A stretch of DNA of 64,000 bases from Streptomyces sp. ISL-1. GTDB taxonomy: Bacteria > Actinomycetota > Actinomycetes > Streptomycetales > Streptomycetaceae. The stretch covers positions 62,001 to 126,000 of the forward strand of contig NZ_JAGGOI010000023.1 in assembly GCF_018614585.1 (NCBI RefSeq), in the 5' to 3' direction. Position 1 is the stretch's first letter. Every line of letters begins with the position of its first letter. Of the stretch, positions 39,753 through 48,467 are shown in pieces. Position numbers and translations under genes: made by a program. The notes under the pieces are model-generated. The model was not told where the DNA came from. It did not search any database and saw only the letters and a list, made by a program, of their open reading frames with translations.

Positions 39753-42588
39753 CTCCCAGTCCCTCCGCCAGCACCTCCGCCAGATGCCTCGCCCTCCGCC
39801 CCTCCAGCTGTTCCAGCTGCGTACGGCACGAGAAGCCGTCCGCCAGGATCTCCACCCCCTCCCCCGCCGCCCGCACCGCCGGAAGCAGCTGGTCCTCCGC
39901 GCACGCCACCGACACCCCGTAGTGGCCCTTCTCGAAGCCGAAGTTCCCCGCCAGGCCGCAGCAGCCGCCGCTCAACTCCCCTACCAGTCCAGCCCGTTCA
40001 CGCAGACGGCGCTCCGCCGCGTCCCCCAGCACCGCATGCTGGTGGCAGTGCGTCTGGCCGGCCACCGCCCGGTCCAGGCGCGGCGGGGACCAGTCCGGGG
40101 CGCACTCCTCCAGTGCTTGGGCGAAGGTCCGGACCGATGCCGCCAAGCGCGCCGCCCGCGGGTCGTCGCCCAGCAGTTCCGGCAGGTCCGTCTTCAGGGC
40201 CGCCGCGCAGCTCGGCTCGAGGACCACCACCGGGACGCCCAGGTCCAGCAGCGGCTCCATCGTGTCCAGCGTCCGGCGCATCACGGCACGCGCGCGGTCG
40301 AGCTGGCCCGTCGAGACGTACGTCAGGCCGCAGCAGACCCGGCCCGGCGGCAGCACGATGCCGATGCCCGCCACCTCCATGACCTTCACGGCCGCCCGGC
40401 CGACGGACGGGGACAGATGGTCGGTGAAGGTGTCCGGCCACAGCACCGCAGTGCGGTTCCTCGCCAGGACCTCCGTCCGCTCGCCCATGTGCTCCCGCAG
40501 CCAGCGCCGGAAGGTCACCGGTGCGAGCGTGGGAAGGGAACGCTCGGGGGCGATGCCTCCCAGACGCTTCGCGAGCGCCGCCAACGGGCCCACCCGACCT
40601 GCCGCGTTGACCACGCGGGCGAACGGCGCCGCCGCCCGCAGCCAGACCGGCAGCCGGCCCATCGCGTAGTGCGAGGCGGGCCGTACCCGGCCCGCGTAGT
40701 GGTGGTGCAGGAACTCCGCCTTGTACGTGGCCATGTCGACGCCCACCGGGCAGTCGCTGCGGCAGCCCTTGCAGGACAGGCACAGGTCGAGCGCGTCGCG
40801 CACCTCCGTCGAGCGCCAGCCGTCCCGTACGACCTCGCCCGCCAGCATCTCGTGCAGCAGCCGGGCCCGCCCGCGCGTGGAGTGCTGCTCCTCGCCCGTC
40901 GCCCGGAACGACGGGCACATCACACCGCCGCCCGAACCAGCGTCAGTCGTACGGCATTTGGCGACGCCGACACACCTGCGTACCGCCACCGCGAAGTCCC
41001 CGCCGTCGTGCGGATAGCCGAATTCCACGTCCACCGGCTCCCTCGGCAGGACGGAGAAGCGGAGATTGGAGTCGAGCCGGTCGGGGCGGGCGAGCATCCC
41101 CGGGTTCATGGCGCCCGCCGGGTCCCACACGTCCTTGAACCGGCCGAAGAGGGCGACCAGTTCGTCTCCGTACATCTTCGGCAGCAGTTCCGCGCGCGCC
41201 TGCCCGTCGCCGTGCTCGCCCGACAGCGAGCCGCCGTGCGCGACGACGAGTTCCGCGACATCGACGGAGAAGGTCCGGAACCGGGCCACGCCCTCCTCGC
41301 TGATCAGGTCGAAATCGATACGGACGTGAATGCAGCCGTCCCCGAAGTGTCCGTACGGCGTCCCGCTCAGACCGTGCTCGGCGAGCAGCGCCCGGAAGTC
41401 CCGCAGATACGCCCCCAGCCGGGCCGGCGGAACCGCGCAGTCCTCCCACCCCGGCCAGGCCTCGCCTCCTTCGGAGGTCCGCGTCGCCGTCCCCGCCGCG
41501 TCCTCCCGCACCCGCCACAGCGCCCGCATGCCCGCCACGTCGTCCACCACCGTGCCGTCCAGCGCGTCCGCCGCCCGGACGATGCCGGCCGCCGCGGCCC
41601 GCGCCTCGGCGGCCGTGTCGCCGCCCGTCTCCACGAACAGCCAGGCTCCGCCGCGCGGCAGCCCCCGCTCGCCGCGCACCAGATCCTCGGCCATGCCCTC
41701 GACGGTCAGCGGCCTGTGCGCCAGCAGACCGGGCGCGGCCTCGGCCGCCGCGCTCTCGTCCGCGTAACCGAGCACGGCGAGCGCCCGCGCGCGTGGCGCG
41801 TCGACGAGCCGTACGGACGCCTCCGTCACCACCCCCAGCGTGCCCTCGCTGCCGCAGAACGCCCGCGCCAGATCGACGCCCCTCTCGGGCAGCAGGGCAT
41901 CCAGCGCGTATCCGGAGATACGGCGCGGCAGCCCGTCCGGGTACCCGGTCCGCAGCAGCGCCAGATTCCGGTCCACCAGCTCGCGCAGGCCCCCGGGTGC
42001 GCCCTCCCAGCCCTGGCCCAGGCGGAGTTCGGCTCCCCCGTACGTCATGACCGACAGACCGCGGAGGTTGTCGGCGGTCGTCCCCCACGCCACCGAGTGC
42101 GCGCCGCAGGAGTTGTTGCCGATCATCCCGCCGAGCGTGCAGCGGTTGTGCGTGGAGGGATCGGGCCCGAACGTCAGCCCTGCGGGCCGTACGGCATCGC
42201 GCAGCGTGTCCAGTACGAGGCCGGGCTGCACCACCGCCGTACGGGCAGCCGTGTCCACCTCCACCAGCGCGTTCATATGGCGGGTGAAGTCCAGCACCAC
42301 ACCGACGCCGGTGGCCTGCCCGGCGATCGACGTACCGCCGCCGCGCGGCACCACCGGCGCCCCGTGCCGCCTGCACACCTCCAGCGCGGCTGCCACGTCC
42401 TCGGCGTCGCGTGGCGCCACCACGCCGACCGGGACGCGCCGGTAGTTGGACGCGTCCATGGTCATCAGGGCCCGGGCGGCCGTGGTGAAGTCCACGTCGC
42501 CGCGAACCGCCTTCGCGAGCTCCCGCGCCAGCTCGCCCGTCTCGCGCCGGCCCGGCCCGCCTCGCCCCGCCTGTCGCTGTTCAGCCAT
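39739..42588 (-). CDS. FAD-linked oxidase / Fe-S oxidoreductase fusion (D-lactate or D-2-hydroxyacid dehydrogenase type)
   Basis: 949 residues from the ATG at 42588; a GTG nine codons upstream is possible. Residues about 40-530 are an FAD-binding PCMH plus oxidase C-terminal domain (RRHGAPVVPRGGGTSIAGQA, DPSTHNRCTLGGMIGNNSCG, GTPYGHFGDGCIHVRIDFD, SGEHGDGQARAELLP). A ferredoxin-like part follows with CLSCKGCRSDCP (4Fe-4S ligands) and an atypical first cluster (CVGVAKCRTTDAGSGGGVMC). Two CCG-type motifs (RVCCGLTYVSTGQ, GGCCGLAGNFGFEKGHYG) lie in the C-terminal quarter. It would oxidise a D-2-hydroxy acid and pass electrons to the quinone pool or another carrier. No operon partner. Confidence 0.9.
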   Translation of the reverse strand: MAEQRQAGRGGPGRRETGELARELAKAVRGDVDFTTAARALMTMDASNYRRVPVGVVAPRDAEDVAAALEVCRRHGAPVVPRGGGTSIAGQATGVGVVLDFTRHMNALVEVDTAARTAVVQPGLVLDTLRDAVRPAGLTFGPDPSTHNRCTLGGMIGNNSCGAHSVAWGTTADNLRGLSVMTYGGAELRLGQGWEGAPGGLRELVDRNLALLRTGYPDGLPRRISGYALDALLPERGVDLARAFCGSEGTLGVVTEASVRLVDAPRARALAVLGYADESAAAEAAPGLLAHRPLTVEGMAEDLVRGERGLPRGGAWLFVETGGDTAAEARAAAAGIVRAADALDGTVVDDVAGMRALWRVREDAAGTATRTSEGGEAWPGWEDCAVPPARLGAYLRDFRALLAEHGLSGTPYGHFGDGCIHVRIDFDLISEEGVARFRTFSVDVAELVVAHGGSLSGEHGDGQARAELLPKMYGDELVALFGRFKDVWDPAGAMNPGMLARPDRLDSNLRFSVLPREPVDVEFGYPHDGGDFAVAVRRCVGVAKCRTTDAGSGGGVMCPSFRATGEEQHSTRGRARLLHEMLAGEVVRDGWRSTEVRDALDLCLSCKGCRSDCPVGVDMATYKAEFLHHHYAGRVRPASHYAMGRLPVWLRAAAPFARVVNAAGRVGPLAALAKRLGGIAPERSLPTLAPVTFRRWLREHMGERTEVLARNRTAVLWPDTFTDHLSPSVGRAAVKVMEVAGIGIVLPPGRVCCGLTYVSTGQLDRARAVMRRTLDTMEPLLDLGVPVVVLEPSCAAALKTDLPELLGDDPRAARLAASVRTFAQALEECAPDWSPPRLDRAVAGQTHCHQHAVLGDAAERRLRERAGLVGELSGGCCGLAGNFGFEKGHYGVSVACAEDQLLPAVRAAGEGVEILADGFSCRTQLEQLEGRRARHLAEVLAEGLGVTPS

Positions 42589-42805
42589 GTGTCTCAGGAT
42601 GCCCCTGTCACTCACGTCCCACCGGCAGGAGACGTGACGCTTTCACCGGCCGGACCGCGGCGCCCGCCGGACAGTCCGGAAGAACTTCCCAATGCGATCT
42701 CCAACTCTCCTATAGTGACGACCACTTGGTCAGGAACAAGCGGCTCCAGTTACGCCCTCGCCATCCCGGAAGGCAACACTCGATGACCGGCACCCTTCAC
42801 AAACC

Positions 42806-43459
42806 ATGACCCGCTTCACGCGGGCGGTCCCCCCGGCGCAGCCCCACCCCTCGCTCCCCGGGACGACCGTCAAAGCCCTGAAGATCGTCGTCGTGGGCGG
42901 CTTCGGAGTCGGCAAGACCACGATGGTCCGCTCTGTCAGTGAGATCCGCCCGCTGCACACGGAGGAGGCAGTGAGCCGCGCGGGCGACACGCTCGACGAA
43001 ACCGGCCGCGCGGACGGCGCGCCCGACGAAACCAGCCGCGTCCACGCCAAGAGCTCGAGCACCGTCGCCCTGGACTTCGGCCGGATCACGCTCGACGAGC
43101 GCGGCGTCCTGTACCTCTTCGGCGCCCCCGGCCAGGAACGTTTCTGGTTCCTGTGGGACCGCCTCTTCGCGGGCACCCTCGGCGCCGTTGTCCTCGTCGA
43201 CACCCGCTCGCTGCCCGACGCCTGGTACGCGCTCGACCGCCTGGAACACCACGGCATGCCCTTCATCGTCGCCGTCAACGACTTCGGCGGCCCGCTGCAC
43301 AGCGAGGAGCAGATCCGTGATGCGCTGGCGCTGGGGCCGGAGGTGCCGCTGGTGGAGTTCGACGCCCGCGATCACTCCTCCAGCAAGTTCGTACTGATCG
43401 CGCTGGTCGAGCATCTGCAAGCGCTCTCGTCCGGCGAGGAGGGCCACAAGGAGGGCTGA
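42806..43459 (+). CDS. CvnD-like small GTPase/ATPase, orphan
   Basis: 217 residues. P-loop VVVGGFGVGKTTMVRSVSEI, a G3-type FGAPGQERFWFLWDRLFAG, and VAVNDFGG where NKxD would be. This is the ATP/GTP-binding protein type that ends each Streptomyces conservon (cvnA-D), but no histidine-kinase-like cvnA, roadblock cvnB or DUF742 cvnC lies beside it. Between P-loop and G3 there is a Gly/Asp/Glu-rich insert (SRAGDTLDETGRADGAPDET) longer than the usual loop. An 8-codon ORF (42782-42808) overlaps its ATG with ATGA, suggesting coupled translation. A TATAGT at 42711 could be the -10. Confidence 0.85.
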   Translation: MTRFTRAVPPAQPHPSLPGTTVKALKIVVVGGFGVGKTTMVRSVSEIRPLHTEEAVSRAGDTLDETGRADGAPDETSRVHAKSSSTVALDFGRITLDERGVLYLFGAPGQERFWFLWDRLFAGTLGAVVLVDTRSLPDAWYALDRLEHHGMPFIVAVNDFGGPLHSEEQIRDALALGPEVPLVEFDARDHSSSKFVLIALVEHLQALSSGEEGHKEG

Positions 43460-43541
43460 CACGCAGGTCAGGCCCCGAGGGCCCGTCTCATCCGCCGGAC
43501 CGTATCCCCGCCGCGTCCTCTGACCGGATACGCTCCGGAAC

Positions 43542-44660
43542 GTGGCTGAGATCCAGATTCCCGCTGACATCAAGCCCGCCGACGGCCGTTTCGGCGCGGG
43601 CCCCTCCAAGGTGCGTACGGAGGCGCTGGACGCCCTGGCCGCGACCGGCACATCCCTCCTCGGCACGTCCCACCGCCAGGCCCCGGTCAAGAACCTGGTC
43701 GGCGCGGTGCGTGACGGCGTACGCGACCTCTTCCAGCTCCCCGAGGGCTACGAAGTGATCCTGGGCAACGGCGGCTCCACCGCCTTCTGGGACATCGCGA
43801 CGCACGGCCTGATCGAGAACAAGTCCCAGCACCTGTCCTTCGGCGAGTTCTCGTCCAAGTTCGCGAAGGCGTCGAAGCTCGCGCCGTGGCTGGCCGAGCC
43901 GACGGTCATCGCCTCCGACCCGGGCACGCACCCGGACCCCGAGGCTGAGGCGGGCATCGACGTCTACGCCTTCACCCACAACGAGACCTCCACGGGCGTC
44001 GCGGCCCCCATCAAGCGGGTCGCGGGCGCGGACGAGGGCGCGCTGGTCCTCGTCGACGCGACGTCGGGCGCCGGCGGCCTGCCGGTCGACATCACCGAGA
44101 CGGACGTCTACTACTTCGCCCCGCAGAAGTCCTTCGCCTCGGACGGCGGCCTGTGGATCGGCGTCTTCTCGCCGGCCGCGCTGGAGCGCGCCGCGCGTAT
44201 CCACGGCTCGGGCCGCCACGTACCGGAGTTCTTCTCGCTGCCGACCGCGATCGACAACTCCCTGAAGAACCAGACGTACAACACCCCGGCGCTGGCCACG
44301 CTCTTCCTCCTGAACGAGCAGCTGACCTGGTTGAACACCCAGGGCGGCCTGGACTGGTCGGTCGGCCGCACAGCGACATCGTCGCGGAACCTGTACGGAT
44401 GGGCCGAGGCGTCCAAGTACGCGACGCCGTTCGTGGTGGACCCGGCGAAGCGCTCGCAGGTCATCGGCACGATCGACTTCGCGGACGAGATCGACGCGAC
44501 GGCAGTGGCCAAGGCGCTGCGCGCGAACGGCATCGTCGACACGGAGCCGTACCGCAAGCTGGGGCGCAACCAGCTGCGAGTGGCGATGTTCCCGGCGATC
44601 GATCCGGCGGACGTGCAGGCGCTGACGGCGTGCATCGACTACGTGATCGAGAAGCTCTGA
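43542..44660 (+). CDS. serC: Phosphoserine aminotransferase SerC
   Basis: 372 residues, the actinobacterial form. DGRFGAGPSKVRTEALDALA at the start, PLP-binding Lys in YYFAPQKSFASDGGLWIG, NETSTGVAAPIKRV, and GRNQLRVAMFPAIDPADVQA near the end. It converts 3-phosphohydroxypyruvate to phosphoserine in serine synthesis and also serves pyridoxine synthesis in some bacteria. The GTG start has no Shine-Dalgarno, but a TACGCT -10 box at 43529-43534 ends 7 bases before it, so a leaderless mRNA is likely. A hairpin terminator follows. Confidence 0.95.
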   Translation: MAEIQIPADIKPADGRFGAGPSKVRTEALDALAATGTSLLGTSHRQAPVKNLVGAVRDGVRDLFQLPEGYEVILGNGGSTAFWDIATHGLIENKSQHLSFGEFSSKFAKASKLAPWLAEPTVIASDPGTHPDPEAEAGIDVYAFTHNETSTGVAAPIKRVAGADEGALVLVDATSGAGGLPVDITETDVYYFAPQKSFASDGGLWIGVFSPAALERAARIHGSGRHVPEFFSLPTAIDNSLKNQTYNTPALATLFLLNEQLTWLNTQGGLDWSVGRTATSSRNLYGWAEASKYATPFVVDPAKRSQVIGTIDFADEIDATAVAKALRANGIVDTEPYRKLGRNQLRVAMFPAIDPADVQALTACIDYVIEKL

Positions 44661-44693
44661 GGGTTACGGGTTTCGTCCACGTCTACGAGTGAG

Positions 44694-44723
44694 GGGGCCG
44701 GCGGCATGACGCTGCCGGGCCCC
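44694..44723 (+). terminator. Hairpin after serC
   Basis: ggggccggcggc, loop atgac, gctgccgggcccc: a stem with one bulge, about 35 bases after the serC stop, followed by a short pyrimidine run (tcccc). Confidence 0.5.
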
Positions 44724-44827
44724 TCCCCGCGTACGGGGGCGCGTTCGGCGCGGACTTCGACCACTGCGCACTCGGGCCGCGGCGGCTGAGGTCGCCGGCC
44801 GGCGCATGCGACGCGCCGAATGGCGCC

Positions 44828-45793
44828 TCAGCCGCGGCGCAGCAGCCGCTTCACCCCGAGGACGAGCGCGCCGGCGCCGACCAGGACGATCAGCCCATAC
44901 ATGAAGCTGCTGGTCTCGCCGCTGTCCTCGGCGGCCGAACTCCCGCCCTGGGACGGCGTCCTGCTGCCCCCGTCCGAGACGGATTCCTTGCCGAGCGGTA
45001 CCCGCTTCACCTCGCTCTGCTCCCCCTCCGTCCCGAACATCAGCGCCGTGCCGTCAGCGGTGTACGTCACGGACTCGGCCTGCCCCTGAATCGGCGCGCT
45101 CACCCCGTGGTCGGCCCCGAGTCTGCCGTCCTTCCATTCGTACCCGCGGGCGCTGAAGTACGAGCGCAGCACCAGCTCCTTCCCGTCCGGCGAGAAGGCC
45201 CCGTCCGTCACCCACGGCACCTCACCCATCCGCCGGAAGACATTGGTCCGGGTGGGGCTGAGGGTCGCGGGCCCTTCGTACAGCCCGCCGCCTTCCTCGT
45301 TCTTCGACGCGATGTACACCCGGCCGGTCTTTGGGTGGACCATCATCGCCTCGGCGTTCCGCGCGCCGTCCGCGTACCTCACGGTGTACTGCGTCGCGGG
45401 GACGGTCATGTCCTTGAGCGCCTTCGGCTCCGCGAAGCGGTAGATCCAGACGTGGTCCCAGCCGCCGTTGAGGTTGTCGCCGATGTCCCCGACATAGACG
45501 TTCCCGTCCGTGCCGACCGAGATGGCCTCCATGTCCCGGGGCTTCCCGACCCCGCTCAGGGTGATCGTCGCGACGGTCTCGCCGGTCTTGGAGTCGACGG
45601 CGAAGACGCGCGGCTCGTCCTGGTCGTTGTGCGTCCAGTAGATCCCGGGGTGCACGCGGCTGGCGGCGAGCCCGCTGGACTCCGTTATCCGCGGGTCCTG
45701 GATCGTGAATCCGGAGTCGTCGGCGGCGACGGGGCCCGCGGCTAGCAGCACGACGGCGGCAGCGGCAACGGTGACGTACGGAAGCGAACGCAT
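44828..45793 (-). CDS. Secreted, C-terminally anchored beta-propeller-like protein
   Basis: 321 residues from the ATG giving MRSLPYVTVAAAAVVLLAAG, a Sec signal peptide. The mature part has repeated strands of the type found in WD40/SMP-30-like propellers (SGLAASRVHPGIYWTHNDQD, DMEAISVGTDGNVYVGDIGD, NAEAMMVHPKTGRVYIASKN, AESVTYTADGTALMFGTEGE). A Ser/Gly-rich stalk then precedes a final helix (SSFMYGLIVLVGAGALVLGV) and a KRLLRRG tail, which anchors it in the membrane with the propeller outside. Function unknown. No operon partner. Confidence 0.8.
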   Translation of the reverse strand: MRSLPYVTVAAAAVVLLAAGPVAADDSGFTIQDPRITESSGLAASRVHPGIYWTHNDQDEPRVFAVDSKTGETVATITLSGVGKPRDMEAISVGTDGNVYVGDIGDNLNGGWDHVWIYRFAEPKALKDMTVPATQYTVRYADGARNAEAMMVHPKTGRVYIASKNEEGGGLYEGPATLSPTRTNVFRRMGEVPWVTDGAFSPDGKELVLRSYFSARGYEWKDGRLGADHGVSAPIQGQAESVTYTADGTALMFGTEGEQSEVKRVPLGKESVSDGGSRTPSQGGSSAAEDSGETSSFMYGLIVLVGAGALVLGVKRLLRRG

Positions 45794-45900
45794 GCCCCCA
45801 GCCTGCCACCTCGCGCCGCCATGATCAGTCCTGACGGACAGACGGGCCGTGTCCAGCCTCACATCGCAGGTGCGCGGCATGATCGGCCATGATTGCGCCC

Positions 45901-46599
45901 ATGCGTTTTATGTTCGTCGGCGACTCCATGACCATCGGACGCGCCGGCGACTTCACCTGGCGCTACCGCATGTGGCAGCACCTGGCCGCGTCCTTCGACG
46001 GCCCGTACGAGATCGTCGGCCCGCGCACCGAGCTGTACGACACGCCGGCGAACACGCCGGTGTCCTCCGCGTACGGTGATCCCGCCTTCCCCGCCGACGC
46101 CCGCAGGCACCTCGCGGGCTGGGGCGAGGGCTGGCTGCACATGGCCCCGGTGATCCGGGAGACGGTCGCCGCGGAAAAGGCCGACATCCTGCTGGTCTCG
46201 CTCGGCCTGATAGACCTCGGGTTCTACACGGACAGCACCCAGACCGCCCTGAACGCCCGCACGTTCATGGCCGAAGCCCGCGCGGCCAACCCGGGTGTAC
46301 GCATCGTCCTGCTGCCCGTCATCCCGAACATACGGGCCCGGTCGGACGCCCCCTTCGCGGCGGAGTGCGACCGCTTCAACGAACTGCTGGCGAAGTCGGT
46401 GGCGGACTTGGACGAGCCGTCCTCGCCTCTGCTGCTGGCGTCGCGCCCGGAGTCGTACGCGATCGACAGGGACACATACGACGGGACGCACCCGGGCCCG
46501 TCGGGCGAACACAAACTGGCGGCGGCGTTCGCGGGGGCGATGCACCAGGCGTGGGGGCTTGGCGGGCGGTACGGGGCGGCGCCACGCGAGCACGTGTGA
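45901..46599 (+). CDS. SGNH/GDSL-family hydrolase
   Basis: 232 residues from the ATG giving MRFMFVGDSMTIGRAGDFTW; an ATG 4 codons upstream (45889) is in frame. Block I is FVGDSMTIG with the nucleophile Ser, a block III-like region is LLVSLGLIDLGFYTD (Asn replaced by Asp), and block V is DGTHPGPSGEHKLA with the catalytic Asp and His. No signal peptide is evident, so it acts in the cytoplasm or is released otherwise. The family contains esterases and acyl hydrolases of many substrates. Confidence 0.85.
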   Translation: MRFMFVGDSMTIGRAGDFTWRYRMWQHLAASFDGPYEIVGPRTELYDTPANTPVSSAYGDPAFPADARRHLAGWGEGWLHMAPVIRETVAAEKADILLVSLGLIDLGFYTDSTQTALNARTFMAEARAANPGVRIVLLPVIPNIRARSDAPFAAECDRFNELLAKSVADLDEPSSPLLLASRPESYAIDRDTYDGTHPGPSGEHKLAAAFAGAMHQAWGLGGRYGAAPREHV

Positions 46600-46626
46600 C
46601 GCCGCCCCGGGTCGCTCGTCCGGCTG

Positions 46627-47094
46627 TCAGAACACGAACGGGCCCGGGTTCTGCGGGGACGTCGCGTTGCAGGTGGCGGTGATGCCGAAGACCACGACCA
46701 CCAGCGACTTCGCCTCCAGGCTGTCGCCCGCGGCGACCGTTCCGTCGAGCAGCCCGGTGGAGACCGCGCCCCCGGCCGGGATCGCCGGGTTGGCGTTACC
46801 GGTGAAGGTCGCGGTGTCGGAGCCGTTCTTGGTCAGAGTGAGGGTCGATTTGACCGAGTTCGCCGAGATGGGGATGGGAGCCGTGATGGCCGATGTGGAC
46901 ACGCTGATGGTCGCGGCCGTGCCGTCCTGGGTGGCCGTGAGCGTCGCCGTCCCCGAGCCGAACGAACCGCAGTCGAAGGAGATGGTGGCCGTCTCCGGCG
47001 TCACCGCGTTCGCGGTGGGCGCCATGGCGAGCGAACCTGCCGCCATCACGCCGATGCCCAGTAATGCGCCGATTCCGAGTCTGCCGTGCCTCAT
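46627..47094 (-). CDS. Small secreted protein of unknown function
   Basis: 155 residues from the ATG at 47094, chosen for the AAGGCGG five to six bases away; an ATG five codons upstream is possible. A signal peptide (GIGALLGIGVMAAGSLAMAPTANA) ends near residue 33. The mature part is Thr/Ser/Ala/Gly-rich and strand-forming (TATISFDCGSFGSGTATLTA...) with one Cys near each end (FDCGSF and ATCNAT) that may form a single disulphide. It resembles Streptomyces secreted beta-sandwich proteins of unknown role. Convergent with the SGNH gene. Confidence 0.8.
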   Translation of the reverse strand: MRHGRLGIGALLGIGVMAAGSLAMAPTANAVTPETATISFDCGSFGSGTATLTATQDGTAATISVSTSAITAPIPISANSVKSTLTLTKNGSDTATFTGNANPAIPAGGAVSTGLLDGTVAAGDSLEAKSLVVVVFGITATCNATSPQNPGPFVF

Positions 47095-47323
47095 GGGTGC
47101 CGCCTTCATGTGGGGGTTTGCGGGCTGGCGTCGCCGACTGCCGCTGAACGGGCTCACGGGATCCGTGGGGTGGGGAGAGTGGGGCTGCCCCAGGGGCTCG
47201 ATCCCCGCGCCGACCGCTCTGGGTCTGATGGGCAGTCAGTGACAGTTGCATTGGGGCACGGGCGCCCCGAGAAGGCAAGGACGTTCGCCATCAATTTTGG
47301 CATGCACCGACCAAATTCGGCCG

Positions 47324-47836
47324 CTACCGGAGCGGAGCGCGTGTCAGCCGGTTCGCCAGCGTCGACATCGTGTACGTCCCGATGCCCATCACCACCTCCA
47401 GCGCGTTCTGCTCGGTGTAGCCGTACGCCAGAAACGCCCCCAGCTCCTCCTCACCCACACCCCCCGCCGTACGCACCACCTCCAGCGTGAACTGCCGTAC
47501 AGCTTCGAGGCGTTCGTCGGCCAACGGCTGCTGCTCGCACAGCGCGGCGATCAGCCCTTCCTCCGCGCCCAGCGCGCGCAGCTTGCCGGTGTGCATCGCC
47601 ACGCACACATGGCACTCGTTCCGCGCCGCGACAGTCATCACGACCACCTCGCGGGCGACCGGGTCCAGAGTCGTCTGCTCGAACATCGCGCTGAGCTTCA
47701 GAAAGCCGTCCAGCAGGTGGGGTGAAGAGGCGAGTCTGGCGACGGCCGGCGGCAGATGCCCCAGGCGCTTCATCGTCGACTCCATGGCACGGCGCGAGGC
47801 GGCGGGCGCCGTATCCAGGGTGTGTTCGGCGAACAT
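47324..47836 (-). CDS. AhpD-like carboxymuconolactone decarboxylase family protein
   Basis: 170 residues from the ATG at 47836 (GGAG 8 bases upstream); the frame upstream is open but on the divergent gene. The CMD redox motif is ARNECHVCVAMHTGKLRALG (Glu, Cys-x-x-Cys, His), typical of peroxidase-linked AhpD-type proteins. It would reduce peroxides or protect thiols. It shares a promoter region of about 25 bases with a divergent MarR gene, which probably regulates it in response to oxidants. Confidence 0.9.
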   Translation of the reverse strand: MFAEHTLDTAPAASRRAMESTMKRLGHLPPAVARLASSPHLLDGFLKLSAMFEQTTLDPVAREVVVMTVAARNECHVCVAMHTGKLRALGAEEGLIAALCEQQPLADERLEAVRQFTLEVVRTAGGVGEEELGAFLAYGYTEQNALEVVMGIGTYTMSTLANRLTRAPLR

Positions 47837-47847
47837 ACGGCAGCTCC

Positions 47848-47900
47848 TATAATCGACAACATGGTTGACGATAAAAAGGTAAACCAGGTTGTCGAAATGC
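47848..47900 (+). promoter_or_regulatory. Shared MarR/AhpD promoter with leaderless start and inverted repeat
   Basis: A consensus -10 TATAAT (47848-47853) lies 7 bases before the ATG of the MarR gene (47861), so its mRNA probably begins at the ATG. CGACAAC (47854-47860) and GTTGTCG (about 47891-47897) form a 7-bp inverted repeat 30 bases apart, with a half-like GTTGACG between them; binding there would cover both promoters. Confidence 0.55.
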
Positions 47901-48376
47901 GCAACACCCCTGCCGACACACCGGGTTACGAGCTGCCCCTGCTGCTCTTCGCCGGGTTCCGCTCCCTCATCGACCGGCTCCACGCGGAGCTGGCCGCGCA
48001 GAGCCACCCGGACGTACGGCCCGCACACGGCTTCGCCATGCAGGCCATCGGCGCGCACGGCGCGACCGCCAGCGAGATCGGGCGGCGGCTCGGGGTCTCC
48101 AAACAGGCCGCCGGCAAGACGGTCGACCGCCTCGTCGCCCTGGGCTACGCCGAGCGCGCCGACGACCCGGCCGACGCGCGCCGGAAGCTGATCCGGCTGA
48201 CCGGGCGCGGCATGGACGTCCTCGCCCGCTCGGCCGCGATCTTCGACGAACTGCGCGCCGAGTGGGCGGCCGCGCTCGGCGCGGGGCGCGTACGCGAGAT
48301 CGAGGAGTCCCTGCGTACGGTCGTCCCTGTCGGCGCCTTCCGGCTCGACGCGGCGGGCTGGTTCGGCGGCGCGTGA
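47861..48376 (+). CDS. MarR-family transcriptional regulator
   Basis: 171 residues from the ATG at 47861 (MVDDKKVNQVVEMRNTPADT); the ATG at 47897 is the alternative, but neither has a Shine-Dalgarno, and the TATAAT box favours the first as a leaderless start. Winged-helix motif: HGATASEIGRRLGVSKQAAG, KTVDRLVALGYAERADDPAD, ARRKLIRLTGRGMDV. The wing's DDPxDxRRKLIRLT is the usual MarR signature. The divergent AhpD-like gene is the likely target, together with itself. Confidence 0.88.
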   Translation: MVDDKKVNQVVEMRNTPADTPGYELPLLLFAGFRSLIDRLHAELAAQSHPDVRPAHGFAMQAIGAHGATASEIGRRLGVSKQAAGKTVDRLVALGYAERADDPADARRKLIRLTGRGMDVLARSAAIFDELRAEWAAALGAGRVREIEESLRTVVPVGAFRLDAAGWFGGA

Positions 48377-48467
48377 CCAGTTCTCGCCACGGCGTGTCAT
48401 GTCACCGTGCGTATCGTTGTACTGCGCGGCTGCATGCGATCGAGCGGCAGCGGGGAGGAGCGCCACG

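Noticed and set aside
39784..42786. 1000-codon + strand frame opposite the FAD/Fe-S oxidoreductase
   Set aside because: It is long only because of GC bias; it is His/Arg/Pro-rich with no domain, and the minus strand encodes a full enzyme.
46295..47242. 315-codon + strand frame across the SGNH and secreted-protein genes
   Set aside because: Spans two real genes and an intergenic region in an unsupported frame.
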